This document shows, piece by piece, positions 1-6,263 of a DNA stretch of 16,785 nt. The position numbers and the translations under genes are program-made. The number at the start of each line of letters is the position of its first letter. Position 1 is the stretch's first letter. The notes below the pieces were generated by a model. That model saw only the letters and a list, made by a program, of their open reading frames with translations, searched no databases and was not told the DNA's origin. The stretch spans positions 1-16,785 of the forward strand of contig JALTBU010000209.1 in assembly GCA_027008345.1 (NCBI GenBank), written 5' to 3'. Origin of the DNA: Nautiliaceae bacterium. GTDB lineage: Bacteria > Campylobacterota > Campylobacteria > Campylobacterales > Nautiliaceae.

Positions 1-618
1 CATATGGTAGGAAAAGCGGTACTTCCTGATATTGAAGAAGTTGAAGCTAATACTATAAACAGAAGAGTTTATGAAGGTGATCCTGCTACATATGAACCTT
101 ATAATGTTCCAGCGGATGAGCCTGCAATTCTTAATCCATTTTTTAAAGGATACAGATATCATGTAACAGGACTACATCACGGTCCTACAGGATTCCCAAC
201 TGAAGATGCAAAACTTTCACAAGAATTAATTGACAGACTTTTTAATAAAATATTAGCTCACAAAGATGAAATTGAAAGTTATGAAGAATTTATGCTTGAT
301 GATGCAGATATTATGGTAATTGCATATGGAAGTGTAAGTTTAGCAGCAAAAGAAGCTATAAGACAACTAAGAGAAGAAGGTATTAAAGTAGGATTATTTA
401 GACCAATTACTTTATGGCCATCACCTGAGGAAAAAATTGATGAACTTTGTAATAAATTTGACAAAATTCTTGTAGCTGAAATGAATAAAGGTCAATACTT
501 TAAAGAAATTCAAAGAGCAAGTGGTAAAAAAGCTAATGAATTTAAAACTTTATTTAAAGCAAACGGAAGACCTATAAGCCCTGCTGAATTTAAAGCAAAA
601 ATAAAAGAAATGGTGTAA
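1..618 (+). CDS. oorA: 2-oxoglutarate:ferredoxin oxidoreductase subunit alpha, 3' part (OorA)
   Basis: This is the C-terminal 205 residues of the alpha subunit of 2-oxoglutarate:acceptor oxidoreductase; the reading frame is open through the first base, so the gene starts upstream. Family alpha subunits are roughly 375 residues, so about half is missing. The visible part has the stretch GLHHGPTGFPTEDA, then the transketolase-C-like domain with AYGSVSLAAKEAIRQLREEG and GLFRPITLWPSP, and ends in an acidic/basic helix. The enzyme interconverts 2-oxoglutarate plus CoA and succinyl-CoA plus CO2 with ferredoxin; in reductive-TCA organisms it runs in the carboxylating direction. It is followed after 9 bases by oorB and then oorC, the normal oor(D)ABC order. 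The exact substrate (2-oxoglutarate rather than another 2-oxoacid) is inferred from similarity to epsilonproteobacterial OorA and from the subunit set. Confidence 0.9.
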   Translation, partial: HMVGKAVLPDIEEVEANTINRRVYEGDPATYEPYNVPADEPAILNPFFKGYRYHVTGLHHGPTGFPTEDAKLSQELIDRLFNKILAHKDEIESYEEFMLDDADIMVIAYGSVSLAAKEAIRQLREEGIKVGLFRPITLWPSPEEKIDELCNKFDKILVAEMNKGQYFKEIQRASGKKANEFKTLFKANGRPISPAEFKAKIKEMV

Positions 619-627
619 GGAGTAAAA

Positions 628-1458
628 ATGGCATTTAATTATGATTATTATTTAAGAACTGAGAAAATGCCAACACTTTGGTGTTGGGGATGTGGTGACG
701 GTATTATTATGAAAGCCGTAATAAGAGCAATGGCAAAACTTGGATGGGATAAAAATGATGTATGTATAGTTTCAGGTATTGGATGCTCAGGGAGATTTTC
801 AAGTTATATTGATGCAAATACTGTTCATACAACTCATGGTAGAACCGTTGCATATGCTACTGGAATTAAGTTAGCAAACCCTGATAAACATGTTATCGTC
901 GTAGCAGGTGATGGTGATGGGCTTGCAATTGGAGGGAACCATACAATTCATGGATGTAGAAGAAATATTGATCTAAACTTTATTTTAATTAATAACTTTA
1001 TTTATGGTCTTACAAACTCACAAGTTTCACCTACTACTCCAAAAGGAGCTTGGTCAGTAACTACTCAATATGGAAATATTGACCCAACTTTTGATGCGGC
1101 AGAACTTGCAAAAGGCGCTGGAGCTACATTTATAGGAAGAGAAAGTGTCGCGGAAGCGCAAAAATTAGAGAGACTTTTTGTAAAAGGATTTGAACATAAA
1201 GGTTTCAGCTTCTTTGATATTCATTCAAACTGCCATGTAAACTTTGGTAGAAAAAACAAAATGGCTCAGGCTAAACAAAATATGGATTGGATTGAAGAGA
1301 ATTTAATTCCAAAAGCTAAATGGGATAAATTAAGTGAAGAAGAAAAATATGAACTAAAACAAAAAGGTAAATTCCCAAGAGGAATTTTATATCAAAAAGA
1401 AGAACCAGAGTATTGTGAAGAATATTATAAACTTATTGAGAGAGTAAGGGGTAAATAA
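628..1458 (+). CDS. oorB: 2-oxoglutarate:ferredoxin oxidoreductase subunit beta (OorB)
   Basis: A 276-residue TPP-binding beta subunit. It begins with CWGCGDGIIMKAV, whose cysteines belong to the [4Fe-4S]/TPP region of this family, followed by GIGCSGRFSSY. The TPP/Mg motif is clear: GDGDGLAIGGNH, then ILINNFIYGLTNSQVSPTTP about 30 residues later. The C-terminal third is helical and charged. It binds the 2-oxoacid on thiamine diphosphate and passes electrons to ferredoxin through OorD, which is probably encoded upstream of the window. A strong ribosome site AAGGAG lies just before the ATG, and the stop codon shares one base with the ATG of oorC (TAATG), which suggests translational coupling. 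Length and motifs are normal for the family. Confidence 0.94.
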   Translation: MAFNYDYYLRTEKMPTLWCWGCGDGIIMKAVIRAMAKLGWDKNDVCIVSGIGCSGRFSSYIDANTVHTTHGRTVAYATGIKLANPDKHVIVVAGDGDGLAIGGNHTIHGCRRNIDLNFILINNFIYGLTNSQVSPTTPKGAWSVTTQYGNIDPTFDAAELAKGAGATFIGRESVAEAQKLERLFVKGFEHKGFSFFDIHSNCHVNFGRKNKMAQAKQNMDWIEENLIPKAKWDKLSEEEKYELKQKGKFPRGILYQKEEPEYCEEYYKLIERVRGK

Positions 1459-2018
1459 TGAGAAAACAATTAAGATTTACAGGAGTTGGAGGACAAGGTG
1501 TCCTTCTTGCCGGTGAAATTTTGGCAAGAGCTTATGTAAGAGCTGGAAAATATGGAGTTCAGGTAGGTACATATACTTCACAAGTTAGAGGAGGACCTAC
1601 AAAAGTTGATATTATTCTTGATGATGAGCCGATTCTTTATCCTTATGCAGTTGACGGTGAGATTGATTTTATGCTAAGTGTTGCTGATAAATCTTATCAA
1701 TTATTTAAAGAAGGGGTAAAAGAAGGCGGAATTATAGTATATGAGCCAAATCTTGTATATCCAAGCGATGATGATAAAGCAAGATGGAAAATGTTCCCTA
1801 TTGAAGTAATTACAATTGCCAAAGAAAAAGTTGGAAATGTTATTACTCAATCAGTTGTAGCACTTGCAATTGCAACAAGAATGAATAATCTTGATAAAGA
1901 ACTTGTATATGAAACAATGATTAATACTGTTCCTCCAAAAGCAGTAGAAGTTAATAAAAAAGCTTTTGAACTTGGGTATCAAGAAGCTGACGAAGTTTTA
2001 GCTAAATACTCTTCTTGA
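1458..2018 (+). CDS. oorC: 2-oxoglutarate:ferredoxin oxidoreductase subunit gamma (OorC)
   Basis: A 186-residue gamma subunit of the pyruvate/2-oxoglutarate:ferredoxin oxidoreductase family. The N-terminal glycine-rich stretch FTGVGGQGVLLAGEILARA and the following TYTSQVRGGPTKVDIILDD are the family hallmarks, and the length is normal. The domain binds CoA and helps assemble the complex with OorA and OorB. Its ATG overlaps the oorB stop by one base, so it is probably translated by re-initiation from the same message. It is the last gene of the oor operon here; an imperfect AT-rich inverted repeat follows and faces the convergent ferritin-like gene. Confidence 0.93.
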   Translation: MRKQLRFTGVGGQGVLLAGEILARAYVRAGKYGVQVGTYTSQVRGGPTKVDIILDDEPILYPYAVDGEIDFMLSVADKSYQLFKEGVKEGGIIVYEPNLVYPSDDDKARWKMFPIEVITIAKEKVGNVITQSVVALAIATRMNNLDKELVYETMINTVPPKAVEVNKKAFELGYQEADEVLAKYSS

Positions 2019-2095
2019 TTTCCTTCTCTTTTTTATTTTATTACCTAAATTACACAGACACTAAAAAGAAATAAATAAAAAGAAAAGAGGAAAAT
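2017..2095. terminator. Weak bidirectional terminator between oorC and the ferritin-like gene
   Basis: The gap between the two convergent genes holds a long imperfect inverted repeat. The left arm (about 2017-2042) is TTTCC followed by CTTTTTTATTT, and the right arm (about 2070-2095) is AAATAAAAAG followed by GAGGAAA. Both strands have a T-rich tract next to the arm. Pairing has an internal loop and almost no GC, so the stem would be weak. I infer it ends both transcripts; strength is uncertain. Confidence 0.4.
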
Positions 2096-2928
2096 CATTT
2101 GTTTATAGCATCTAATGCTCTTTGTAATAATTCTCCGTGATAAACTTCTTGTCTTGAAATAAATAATAAGAAATCTTTTAAATATTTGTTACCGATTTTT
2201 TCAGCTAAAATCAAACATTGTTTTTCAGCGTCCATTTCTTCTTCTATATTTTCTTTTAAAAACTCAACTACACCTATATTTTCATATTTTTCGTGAGGTA
2301 TAGGTCTTGGTAAAGTAAGTACTCCCATTTTTGCTGCTAAATCAGCAAATCTTTTAAGATGATATATAGAATCATAAGCAAGATCTGTAAAAGCTGAATT
2401 TGCAACAGCTATATCACTATGAACTTTTAAGTAGCTATAAATTGTAATAAGCTCATACTCTTTAAAAGTTTCTTCCATTAAGAAAAATATTAATGCACTT
2501 TTTGATTCTTCGCTAAGTTCAACTCCTGGAAGTTCTTTTGATTCGTTAAATGCAGTAATTTCACCTTCAACATCAAAAAAATTCATCTCTTCTAAGAAAA
2601 ACTCATCATCGCTTCTAAATCTGTTTATTGTAGGATTGTCAATTCCTTCATAAAGAGCAATGTTTTGATTTAAATCATCTTTAAGAACTTCAATTAATTC
2701 ATCTTCAGTTTCAACTTTTATTTTTGCTATTTCGTTATAATCAAAATCCATATTAAATTTTACTCCTGCATTTACTGCATCCTGCATTGCCCAGACCATA
2801 TGTCTGTATTTAAATCTTGCCATATCGTTTAATTTATATTTTACATCCTCTTCTTTTGCCATTACGCTTGCATAAACAAACTTTATAAAACTTTCATGCT
2901 GCTTTTTTATGATTTTCGGATAATCCAT
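2095..2928 (-). CDS. Ferritin-like helical-bundle protein, function unknown
   Basis: A 277-residue acidic, all-helical soluble protein with no signal peptide. The C-terminal half looks like a ferritin-type four-helix bundle: helix A with E152, E153 and E157/E159 (MEETFKEYELITIYSYL), helix B with D186 and H190 (YDSIYHLKRF), helix C with E229-E231 and E235 (IEEEMDAEKQC), and helix D with E261-x-x-H264 (RQEVYHGELL). These are spaced as diiron ligands would be. The N-terminal half (about 8-115) resembles a second, less complete bundle with H43 but without an obvious ExxH. The exact subfamily is not recognised; iron storage, peroxide reduction or an oxidase role are all possible. It has a good AAGGAG site, its own promoter, and a CRP/FNR-like palindrome centred near -40.5, suggesting control by an oxygen- or NO-related regulator. 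Confidence 0.6.
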   Translation of the reverse strand: MDYPKIIKKQHESFIKFVYASVMAKEEDVKYKLNDMARFKYRHMVWAMQDAVNAGVKFNMDFDYNEIAKIKVETEDELIEVLKDDLNQNIALYEGIDNPTINRFRSDDEFFLEEMNFFDVEGEITAFNESKELPGVELSEESKSALIFFLMEETFKEYELITIYSYLKVHSDIAVANSAFTDLAYDSIYHLKRFADLAAKMGVLTLPRPIPHEKYENIGVVEFLKENIEEEMDAEKQCLILAEKIGNKYLKDFLLFISRQEVYHGELLQRALDAINK

Positions 2929-2948
2929 TTAATCTCCTTTTTATTTTA

Positions 2949-2954
2949 AGTATA
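2949..2954 (-). promoter_or_regulatory. Promoter -10 (TATACT) of the ferritin-like gene
   Basis: Read on the minus strand this is GGTATACT, a near-consensus -10 box with an upstream GG. It predicts a start of transcription near 2942 and a leader of about 14 nt that holds AAGGAG before the ATG at 2928. No good -35 box is seen, which fits either an extended -10 or an activator-dependent promoter. Confidence 0.55.
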
Positions 2955-2970
2955 CCAAAATATATTTTTT

Positions 2971-2994
2971 AAAAATTGATTTAAGTCAATTTTT
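2971..2994 (-). terminator. AT-only hairpin at the end of pdxA, possible weak terminator
   Basis: Perfect 9-base arms (AAAAATTGA / TCAATTTTT, minus strand) separated by 6 bases, beginning at the last codons of pdxA and including its stop codon, then an A-rich tail. The same palindrome contains the CRP/FNR-like site, so its role as terminator, operator or both cannot be settled by reading. The stem has one G-C pair per arm and would be weak. Confidence 0.3.
2976..2989. promoter_or_regulatory. CRP/FNR-type palindrome upstream of the ferritin-like gene
   Basis: On the minus strand the sequence is TTGACTTAAATCAA, one base away from the FNR consensus TTGAT-N4-ATCAA. It sits inside a longer palindrome with 9-base arms (2971-2994). 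Its centre (2982.5) lies about 40.5 bases upstream of the predicted transcription start, which is the usual position of a class II activator site (-41.5). The first half overlaps the TGA stop of pdxA. A CRP/FNR-family regulator of the kind found in Campylobacterota is the inferred binder. Confidence 0.5.
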
Positions 2995-3885
2995 ATGTAA
3001 AAAGATATATTTTATCGCATTTTCATAACTTAAAGTTTTAGCAATTCCTTTATAGGCAATATCAAAAGCAGTTCCATGGTCTACTGAAGTTCTTAATACA
3101 GGAAGATTTAAAGATACATTTATACTTTGCTCAAAATATAGAGCTTTAAGTGGAGCTAATCCCTGGTCATGATACATTGCAATAAATCTTCCCTTTTTTG
3201 ATGTGAAAGCAATATCGGGCACAAGAGGTCCGTAAAAAATATTTTTATCAAGCATTTCATTTGCTTCAATAATTGCAGGAAGGATTTCTTTTATTTCTTC
3301 ATCACCTAAAACACCTCCGTCACCTGCATGAGGATTAAGTCCTAAAACTCCAATTTCATCAAAATTTGTAGATTTATAAAAATCTATAAAAAATTGAATT
3401 AAATCATCTTTTTTTATTTTTTCATGTACTTCTTTTAATGGTATATGTTCTGTAAAAAGTGCTACATAAAGCTCTTCACATCCAAGCATCATAATTGCAT
3501 TTTTTTTGAAAATATCTCTTAAAACTTCTGTGTGGCCTTTATATTTTATTCCAGCTTTTGCCCAAGCTTCTTTGTTAATAGGAAGAGTAGTTATTGCATC
3601 AGCTTTTTTCTCTTTTGCAAGTTCTATGGCTTTTATAAAAGATTTATATGAAAATTCTCCGCTTTTTGCATCAATAATTCCTGGTTTTATTTCAAAATCA
3701 CCTTCAATTTCAATAGTTTGAAAATCCTTAGGAATTTTATAATCAAGAAGTTTTGCTCCTTTTTCAAGCATTTTTCTGTTTATACAGTAAATAGGTTCAA
3801 CCCATTTTTTTATTTTTTCATGGGCTTTTAGTGCTATTTCAAGCCCTATGCCGTTTAAATCACCTATACTTATTGCTACTTTCAC
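2986..3885 (-). CDS. pdxA: 4-hydroxythreonine-4-phosphate dehydrogenase (PdxA)
   Basis: PdxA oxidises 4-phosphohydroxy-L-threonine with NAD; the product condenses with 1-deoxyxylulose 5-phosphate on PdxJ to make pyridoxine phosphate. Motifs: ISIGDLNGIGLEIALKA at the N terminus (canonical GDPAGIGPE), GHTEVLRD, GLNPHAGDGGVLGDEE, YHDQGLAPLKAL (metal histidine) and RTSVDHGTAFDIAYKG. I start it at GTG (first base 3885), giving 299 residues: AAGG lies 6 bases upstream, and a TATAAT box at 3904-3909 would be inside the gene if the in-frame ATG at 3960 were used; the 25 extra residues also resemble nothing in the family. It is unusual that pdxJ is not next to it but about 12 kb away, also on the minus strand. 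Confidence 0.92.
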   Translation of the reverse strand: MKVAISIGDLNGIGLEIALKAHEKIKKWVEPIYCINRKMLEKGAKLLDYKIPKDFQTIEIEGDFEIKPGIIDAKSGEFSYKSFIKAIELAKEKKADAITTLPINKEAWAKAGIKYKGHTEVLRDIFKKNAIMMLGCEELYVALFTEHIPLKEVHEKIKKDDLIQFFIDFYKSTNFDEIGVLGLNPHAGDGGVLGDEEIKEILPAIIEANEMLDKNIFYGPLVPDIAFTSKKGRFIAMYHDQGLAPLKALYFEQSINVSLNLPVLRTSVDHGTAFDIAYKGIAKTLSYENAIKYIFLHKN

Positions 3886-3903
3886 ATCTTGCCTTTTCAG
3901 AAA

Positions 3904-3909
3904 ATTATA
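3904..3909 (-). promoter_or_regulatory. Promoter -10 (TATAAT) of pdxA
   Basis: Minus-strand ATGTTATAATTTT with a perfect TATAAT. The predicted start is near 3897, giving a leader of about 12 nt with AAGG and then the GTG start. The same 13-base string occurs at the kdsB promoter. No clear -35 box, as is usual for Campylobacterota housekeeping promoters. Confidence 0.65.
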
Positions 3910-3935
3910 ACATATTAAATTGGTTAAATCTGTGG

Positions 3936-3941
3936 TATAAT
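3936..3941 (+). promoter_or_regulatory. Promoter -10 (TATAAT) of the SprA-related gene
   Basis: TGTGGTATAAT on the plus strand: a perfect TATAAT with an extended upstream TGTG. The predicted start is near 3948. It diverges from the pdxA promoter, with the two -10 boxes 26 bases apart. Transcription starting there nearly coincides with the first possible ATG (3949), which favours the ATG at 3967. Confidence 0.6.
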
Positions 3942-3966
3942 ATATATTATGAGAGTGCAAAACAGT

Positions 3967-4425
3967 ATGAGAAATTATTATAACAACAATGTTGTTAATA
4001 ATAAAAATAATACTTCTAAAAAAATATCACCTCAGCAAAAGCTAAAACTTATAAAACTTCAAGAGAGGGATACGCATGTAAGATCTCATGAAGCAGCTCA
4101 TATTGCGGCCGGCGGTTCACTTGTAAGCGGGGGTCCTACTTATACATATCAAAGGGGGCCTGATGGTAAATTGTATGCCGTAGGCGGAGAAGTTAAAATT
4201 GAAATACCAAAAACAAAAAATCCAAAAGAGATGATAGCAATCGCAAAACAGGTAAGGGCAGCTGCACTTGCACCGAGTGACCCAAGTGCACAAGATTTAA
4301 AAGTTGCTTCTGAATCTATGATGATGGAAATAAAGGCAATGAGTGAATTAATTAAAAAACAGGCTCATAATATTTATAAAAACCCTGAAACAAAAGAGAA
4401 AAACAGATTAAATATTACCGTTTGA
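3967..4425 (+). CDS. SprA-related putative metalloprotease (HEAAH motif)
   Basis: A small protein (152 residues from this start) matching the SprA-related family of putative metalloproteases, common in Campylobacterota and other Proteobacteria but of unknown function. After an Asn/Lys-rich, low-complexity N terminus comes the conserved block: RDTHVRSHEAAHIAAGG, with the HExxH zinc motif, GPTYTYQRGPDGKLYAVGGE, then RAAALAPSDPSAQDLKVA. No signal peptide or membrane segment is seen, so it is probably cytoplasmic. Two ATGs are possible, 3949 and 3967; the TATAAT at 3936-3941 predicts transcription from about 3948, so 3967 with a weak GAGAG site is preferred, but 3949 as a leaderless start is not excluded. 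The last 18 bases overlap the 3' end of kdsB on the other strand. Proteolytic activity is a family-level guess. Confidence 0.82.
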   Translation: MRNYYNNNVVNNKNNTSKKISPQQKLKLIKLQERDTHVRSHEAAHIAAGGSLVSGGPTYTYQRGPDGKLYAVGGEVKIEIPKTKNPKEMIAIAKQVRAAALAPSDPSAQDLKVASESMMMEIKAMSELIKKQAHNIYKNPETKEKNRLNITV

Positions 4426-5130
4426 TTTTGCCCATTTTCTTGCTTTTTCCAAATCTTCTTTTGTGTCAATTCCGAAACTTTTTGTTTTTACTTTTATCAT
4501 TTTTATTTTTTTTCCATTTTCAATAACTCTTAATTGTTCGAGTTTTTCTATATGTTCAAGATGACCTTTTAGATTTACAAAAATATCGAGTGTTTTTTTT
4601 GTAAAACCGTAAATTCCTATATGACCTTTGTATATGTGAGGTTGATTATCCCTATTGTATGGGATTTTACTTCTTGAAAAGTATATGGCATATGAATTTT
4701 GATCTATTACAACTTTTACAATATTTGGATCTTCTGCTTCAAGTTCGCTTATTTCTTTATAGCAGCTAACCATATTGAATTCATTTTGATTTTTTAAAAG
4801 TTCATTTTTTACGGATTCAAGGATATCAGGCTCTAAAAATGGTTCGTCTCCTTGCATATTTATTACAATATCATTTTCATCCAGACCGATCAAATCAGCC
4901 GCTTCTTTTATTCTGTCACTTCCGCTTTGGTGATTTTTATCTGTCAATACAGCATTAAAACCGTATTTTTTACATACATCTATAACTTCTTTTGAATCTG
5001 TGGCAATCAGTACATCATCTACTTTTTTTGCAATATTTGCACAATGTATTATCATCGGTATGTCATTTATTTGTGCTAAAACTTTATTTGGAAGTCTTGA
5101 TGAGCTTAATCTTGCTGGAATAATAATCAT
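4408..5130 (-). CDS. kdsB: 3-deoxy-manno-octulosonate cytidylyltransferase (KdsB)
   Basis: KdsB makes CMP-KDO from CTP and KDO, the activated sugar for the lipopolysaccharide inner core. The 240-residue length is normal. Motifs: N-terminal IIIPARLSSSRLPNKVLAQI (nucleotide-binding PARxxSxRxPxK), VLIATDS, NHQSGSDRIKEA, the metal site NMQGDEPFLEPD, and YFSRSKIPYNRD; further down HIGIYGF and LEQLRVIENGKKI, as expected for the family. The start has AAGGA five bases upstream and a TATAAT promoter. Its stop lies inside the last codons of the convergent SprA-related gene, so the two messages overlap by at least 18 bases. The upstream gene on the other strand is a methyltransferase whose promoter overlaps that of kdsB. 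Confidence 0.95.
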   Translation of the reverse strand: MIIIPARLSSSRLPNKVLAQINDIPMIIHCANIAKKVDDVLIATDSKEVIDVCKKYGFNAVLTDKNHQSGSDRIKEAADLIGLDENDIVINMQGDEPFLEPDILESVKNELLKNQNEFNMVSCYKEISELEAEDPNIVKVVIDQNSYAIYFSRSKIPYNRDNQPHIYKGHIGIYGFTKKTLDIFVNLKGHLEHIEKLEQLRVIENGKKIKMIKVKTKSFGIDTKEDLEKARKWAKSNGNI

Positions 5131-5149
5131 TTAATTCCTTTTTGATAAA

Positions 5150-5155
5150 ATTATA
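5150..5155 (-). promoter_or_regulatory. Promoter -10 (TATAAT) of kdsB
   Basis: Minus-strand ATGTTATAATTTT, identical over 13 bases to the pdxA promoter. The predicted start is near 5143, giving a 13-nt leader with AAGGA. The box overlaps a plus-strand TATAAC (5152-5157) that could serve the divergent methyltransferase operon. Confidence 0.65.
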
Positions 5156-5157
5156 AC
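5152..5157 (+). promoter_or_regulatory. Possible -10 (TATAAC) for the methyltransferase operon
   Basis: TATAAC on the plus strand, overlapping the kdsB -10 box by four bases. It would start transcription near 5164 and give a leader of about 15 nt ending in AAGGAG and the proposed CTG start. Both polymerases could not bind at once. A five-of-six match in AT-rich DNA is modest evidence. Confidence 0.35.
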
Positions 5158-5166
5158 ATTAAATTA

Positions 5167-5172
5167 AAGGAG
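5167..5172 (+). promoter_or_regulatory. Ribosome binding site AAGGAG supporting the CTG start
   Basis: A full AAGGAG followed by six bases and then CTG (5179). It is 54 bases upstream of the first ATG, too far to serve it. The site decides the start of the methyltransferase gene. Confidence 0.6.
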
Positions 5173-5178
5173 TTCAGA

Positions 5179-5862
5179 CTGAAACTAAAACAGCCAAAGA
5201 ATGGATATTGTTATAATTCTGATACTATGTTTTTGTATGATTTTATAAGCCGATTTAATATAAAAGGCGATGTTTTGGAAGTGGGAGGAGGATGTGGGGT
5301 TTTAGGTCTGCTAATAAAGAGGGATTTTCCAAAAATAAACCTGAGTGTAATTGAAAAACAGAAAATAATGTATGGGTTTATTGTGGAAAATTCAAAAATA
5401 AACAATATTGAACTTAACGCTTTAAATGATGATTTTTTAAACTATAAATTTGATAAAAAGTTTGATTTTATAATTTCAAATCCGCCTTTTTATAACGGAA
5501 CGCTTAAAAGTGAAAATGAAATAAAAAAAATTGCGCGATATGAAGAATTTTTGCCAATGGAAAAATTTTTTAAAAAAGTAAATAATTTACTTAAAGAACG
5601 AGGGGAATTTATATTTTGTTATGATGCTAAAAGAATTGATGATATAATTTCAAAAATGCCTAAACCTTTGAAAATTACTGATTTAAGGTTTTTTTATCCA
5701 AGAATTAATAAAAATGCCACTCTTGTTTTAGTAAGGGCAAAAAGACACGCAAAATCAATGGTAAAAATACATCCGCCACTAATAGGATTTGAAGGGAATG
5801 AATATTCCTTTGAAGCTAAAACAATATACAAAAAAGCAAATACGGAGAGTATAAAAATATAA
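5179..5862 (+). CDS. TrmN6-like tRNA adenine-N6 methyltransferase, probable CTG start
   Basis: A SAM-dependent methyltransferase of the tRNA1(Val) A37-N6 (TrmN6/YfiC) group. SAM motif I is VLEVGGGCGVLGLL, with the acidic residue in LSVIEKQ; the amino-methyltransferase motif IV is FDFIISNPPFYNG (NPPF). The C-terminal part (PKPLKITDLRFFYP, LVLVRAKR) also fits. The first ATG is at 5227, but the frame is open back to a stop at 5146 and the upstream codons read LKLKQPKNGYCYNSDT, the conserved N-terminal QPxxGYRxxxDS element of this family. The only plausible initiator is CTG at 5179, six bases after AAGGAG (5167-5172), giving 227 residues. The stop shares one base with the next ATG (TAATG), and this gene heads a run to flgH. 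The tRNA target is inferred from family, not shown. Confidence 0.8.
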   Translation: MKLKQPKNGYCYNSDTMFLYDFISRFNIKGDVLEVGGGCGVLGLLIKRDFPKINLSVIEKQKIMYGFIVENSKINNIELNALNDDFLNYKFDKKFDFIISNPPFYNGTLKSENEIKKIARYEEFLPMEKFFKKVNNLLKERGEFIFCYDAKRIDDIISKMPKPLKITDLRFFYPRINKNATLVLVRAKRHAKSMVKIHPPLIGFEGNEYSFEAKTIYKKANTESIKI

Positions 5863-6263
5863 TGGAAAATAAAAAATTAAAAGAGGATAATATAATCATC
5901 AAAGAAGGATTTCCCTATAAATTTAATCAAAATGCATGTTTAGAGTGTGAAGGAAATTGTTGTATAGGCGAGAGCGGATATATTTGGGTAAATCCAAAAG
6001 AGATAGAAGAGATAGCAAAGTTTTTAAAAATGGATGTTGAAAAATTTAAAGAAATGTATTTAATAAAAGTCGGATATAAATATTCAATAAAAGAAAAACC
6101 TTATAAAAACGGATTTGCATGTATTTTTTTTGCAAATGGTTGCAGTATTTATCCAGTAAGACCCACACAGTGTAGAACGTTTCCTTTTTGGGATTATTTC
6201 AAAAAAAATGTGGATGAGGTTTTAAAAGAATGCCCAGGGATAATAATGGAAAATAAAAAATGA
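5862..6263 (+). CDS. YkgJ-family cysteine cluster protein
   Basis: A 133-residue soluble protein with the cysteine pattern of the YkgJ (Fe-S or zinc cluster) family: C26-x2-C29-x3-C33-C34 near the N terminus, C87 and C94 in the middle, then YPVRPTQCRTFPFW with C104 and the conserved RPxxCRxFP, and C124 near the end. The family is widespread and thought to bind an iron-sulfur or zinc cluster; the biological role is unknown. It overlaps the preceding methyltransferase by one base and the following lipoprotein by four bases (ATGA), so it is translationally coupled to both. The coupling to a tRNA methyltransferase is suggestive but not proof of a shared task. Confidence 0.85.
   Translation: MENKKLKEDNIIIKEGFPYKFNQNACLECEGNCCIGESGYIWVNPKEIEEIAKFLKMDVEKFKEMYLIKVGYKYSIKEKPYKNGFACIFFANGCSIYPVRPTQCRTFPFWDYFKKNVDEVLKECPGIIMENKK

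Noticed and set aside
3886..3960. N-terminal extension of 25 residues on PdxA from ATG 3960.
   Set aside because: It covers the pdxA promoter and overlaps the divergent gene; the residues do not resemble PdxA, and GTG at 3885 has a ribosome site.
5212..5217. TATAAT with GTTATAATTCT just upstream of the ATG at 5227, looking like a promoter for a leaderless gene.
   Set aside because: It falls in codons for the conserved CYNS residues of the methyltransferase, so it is explained by coding; the upstream CTG and AAGGAG fit better.
5862..6263. The cysteine-rich protein as a ferredoxin.
   Set aside because: The spacing is C-x2-C-x3-CC with RPxxCRxFP, which fits YkgJ and not the CxxCxxCxxxCP pattern.
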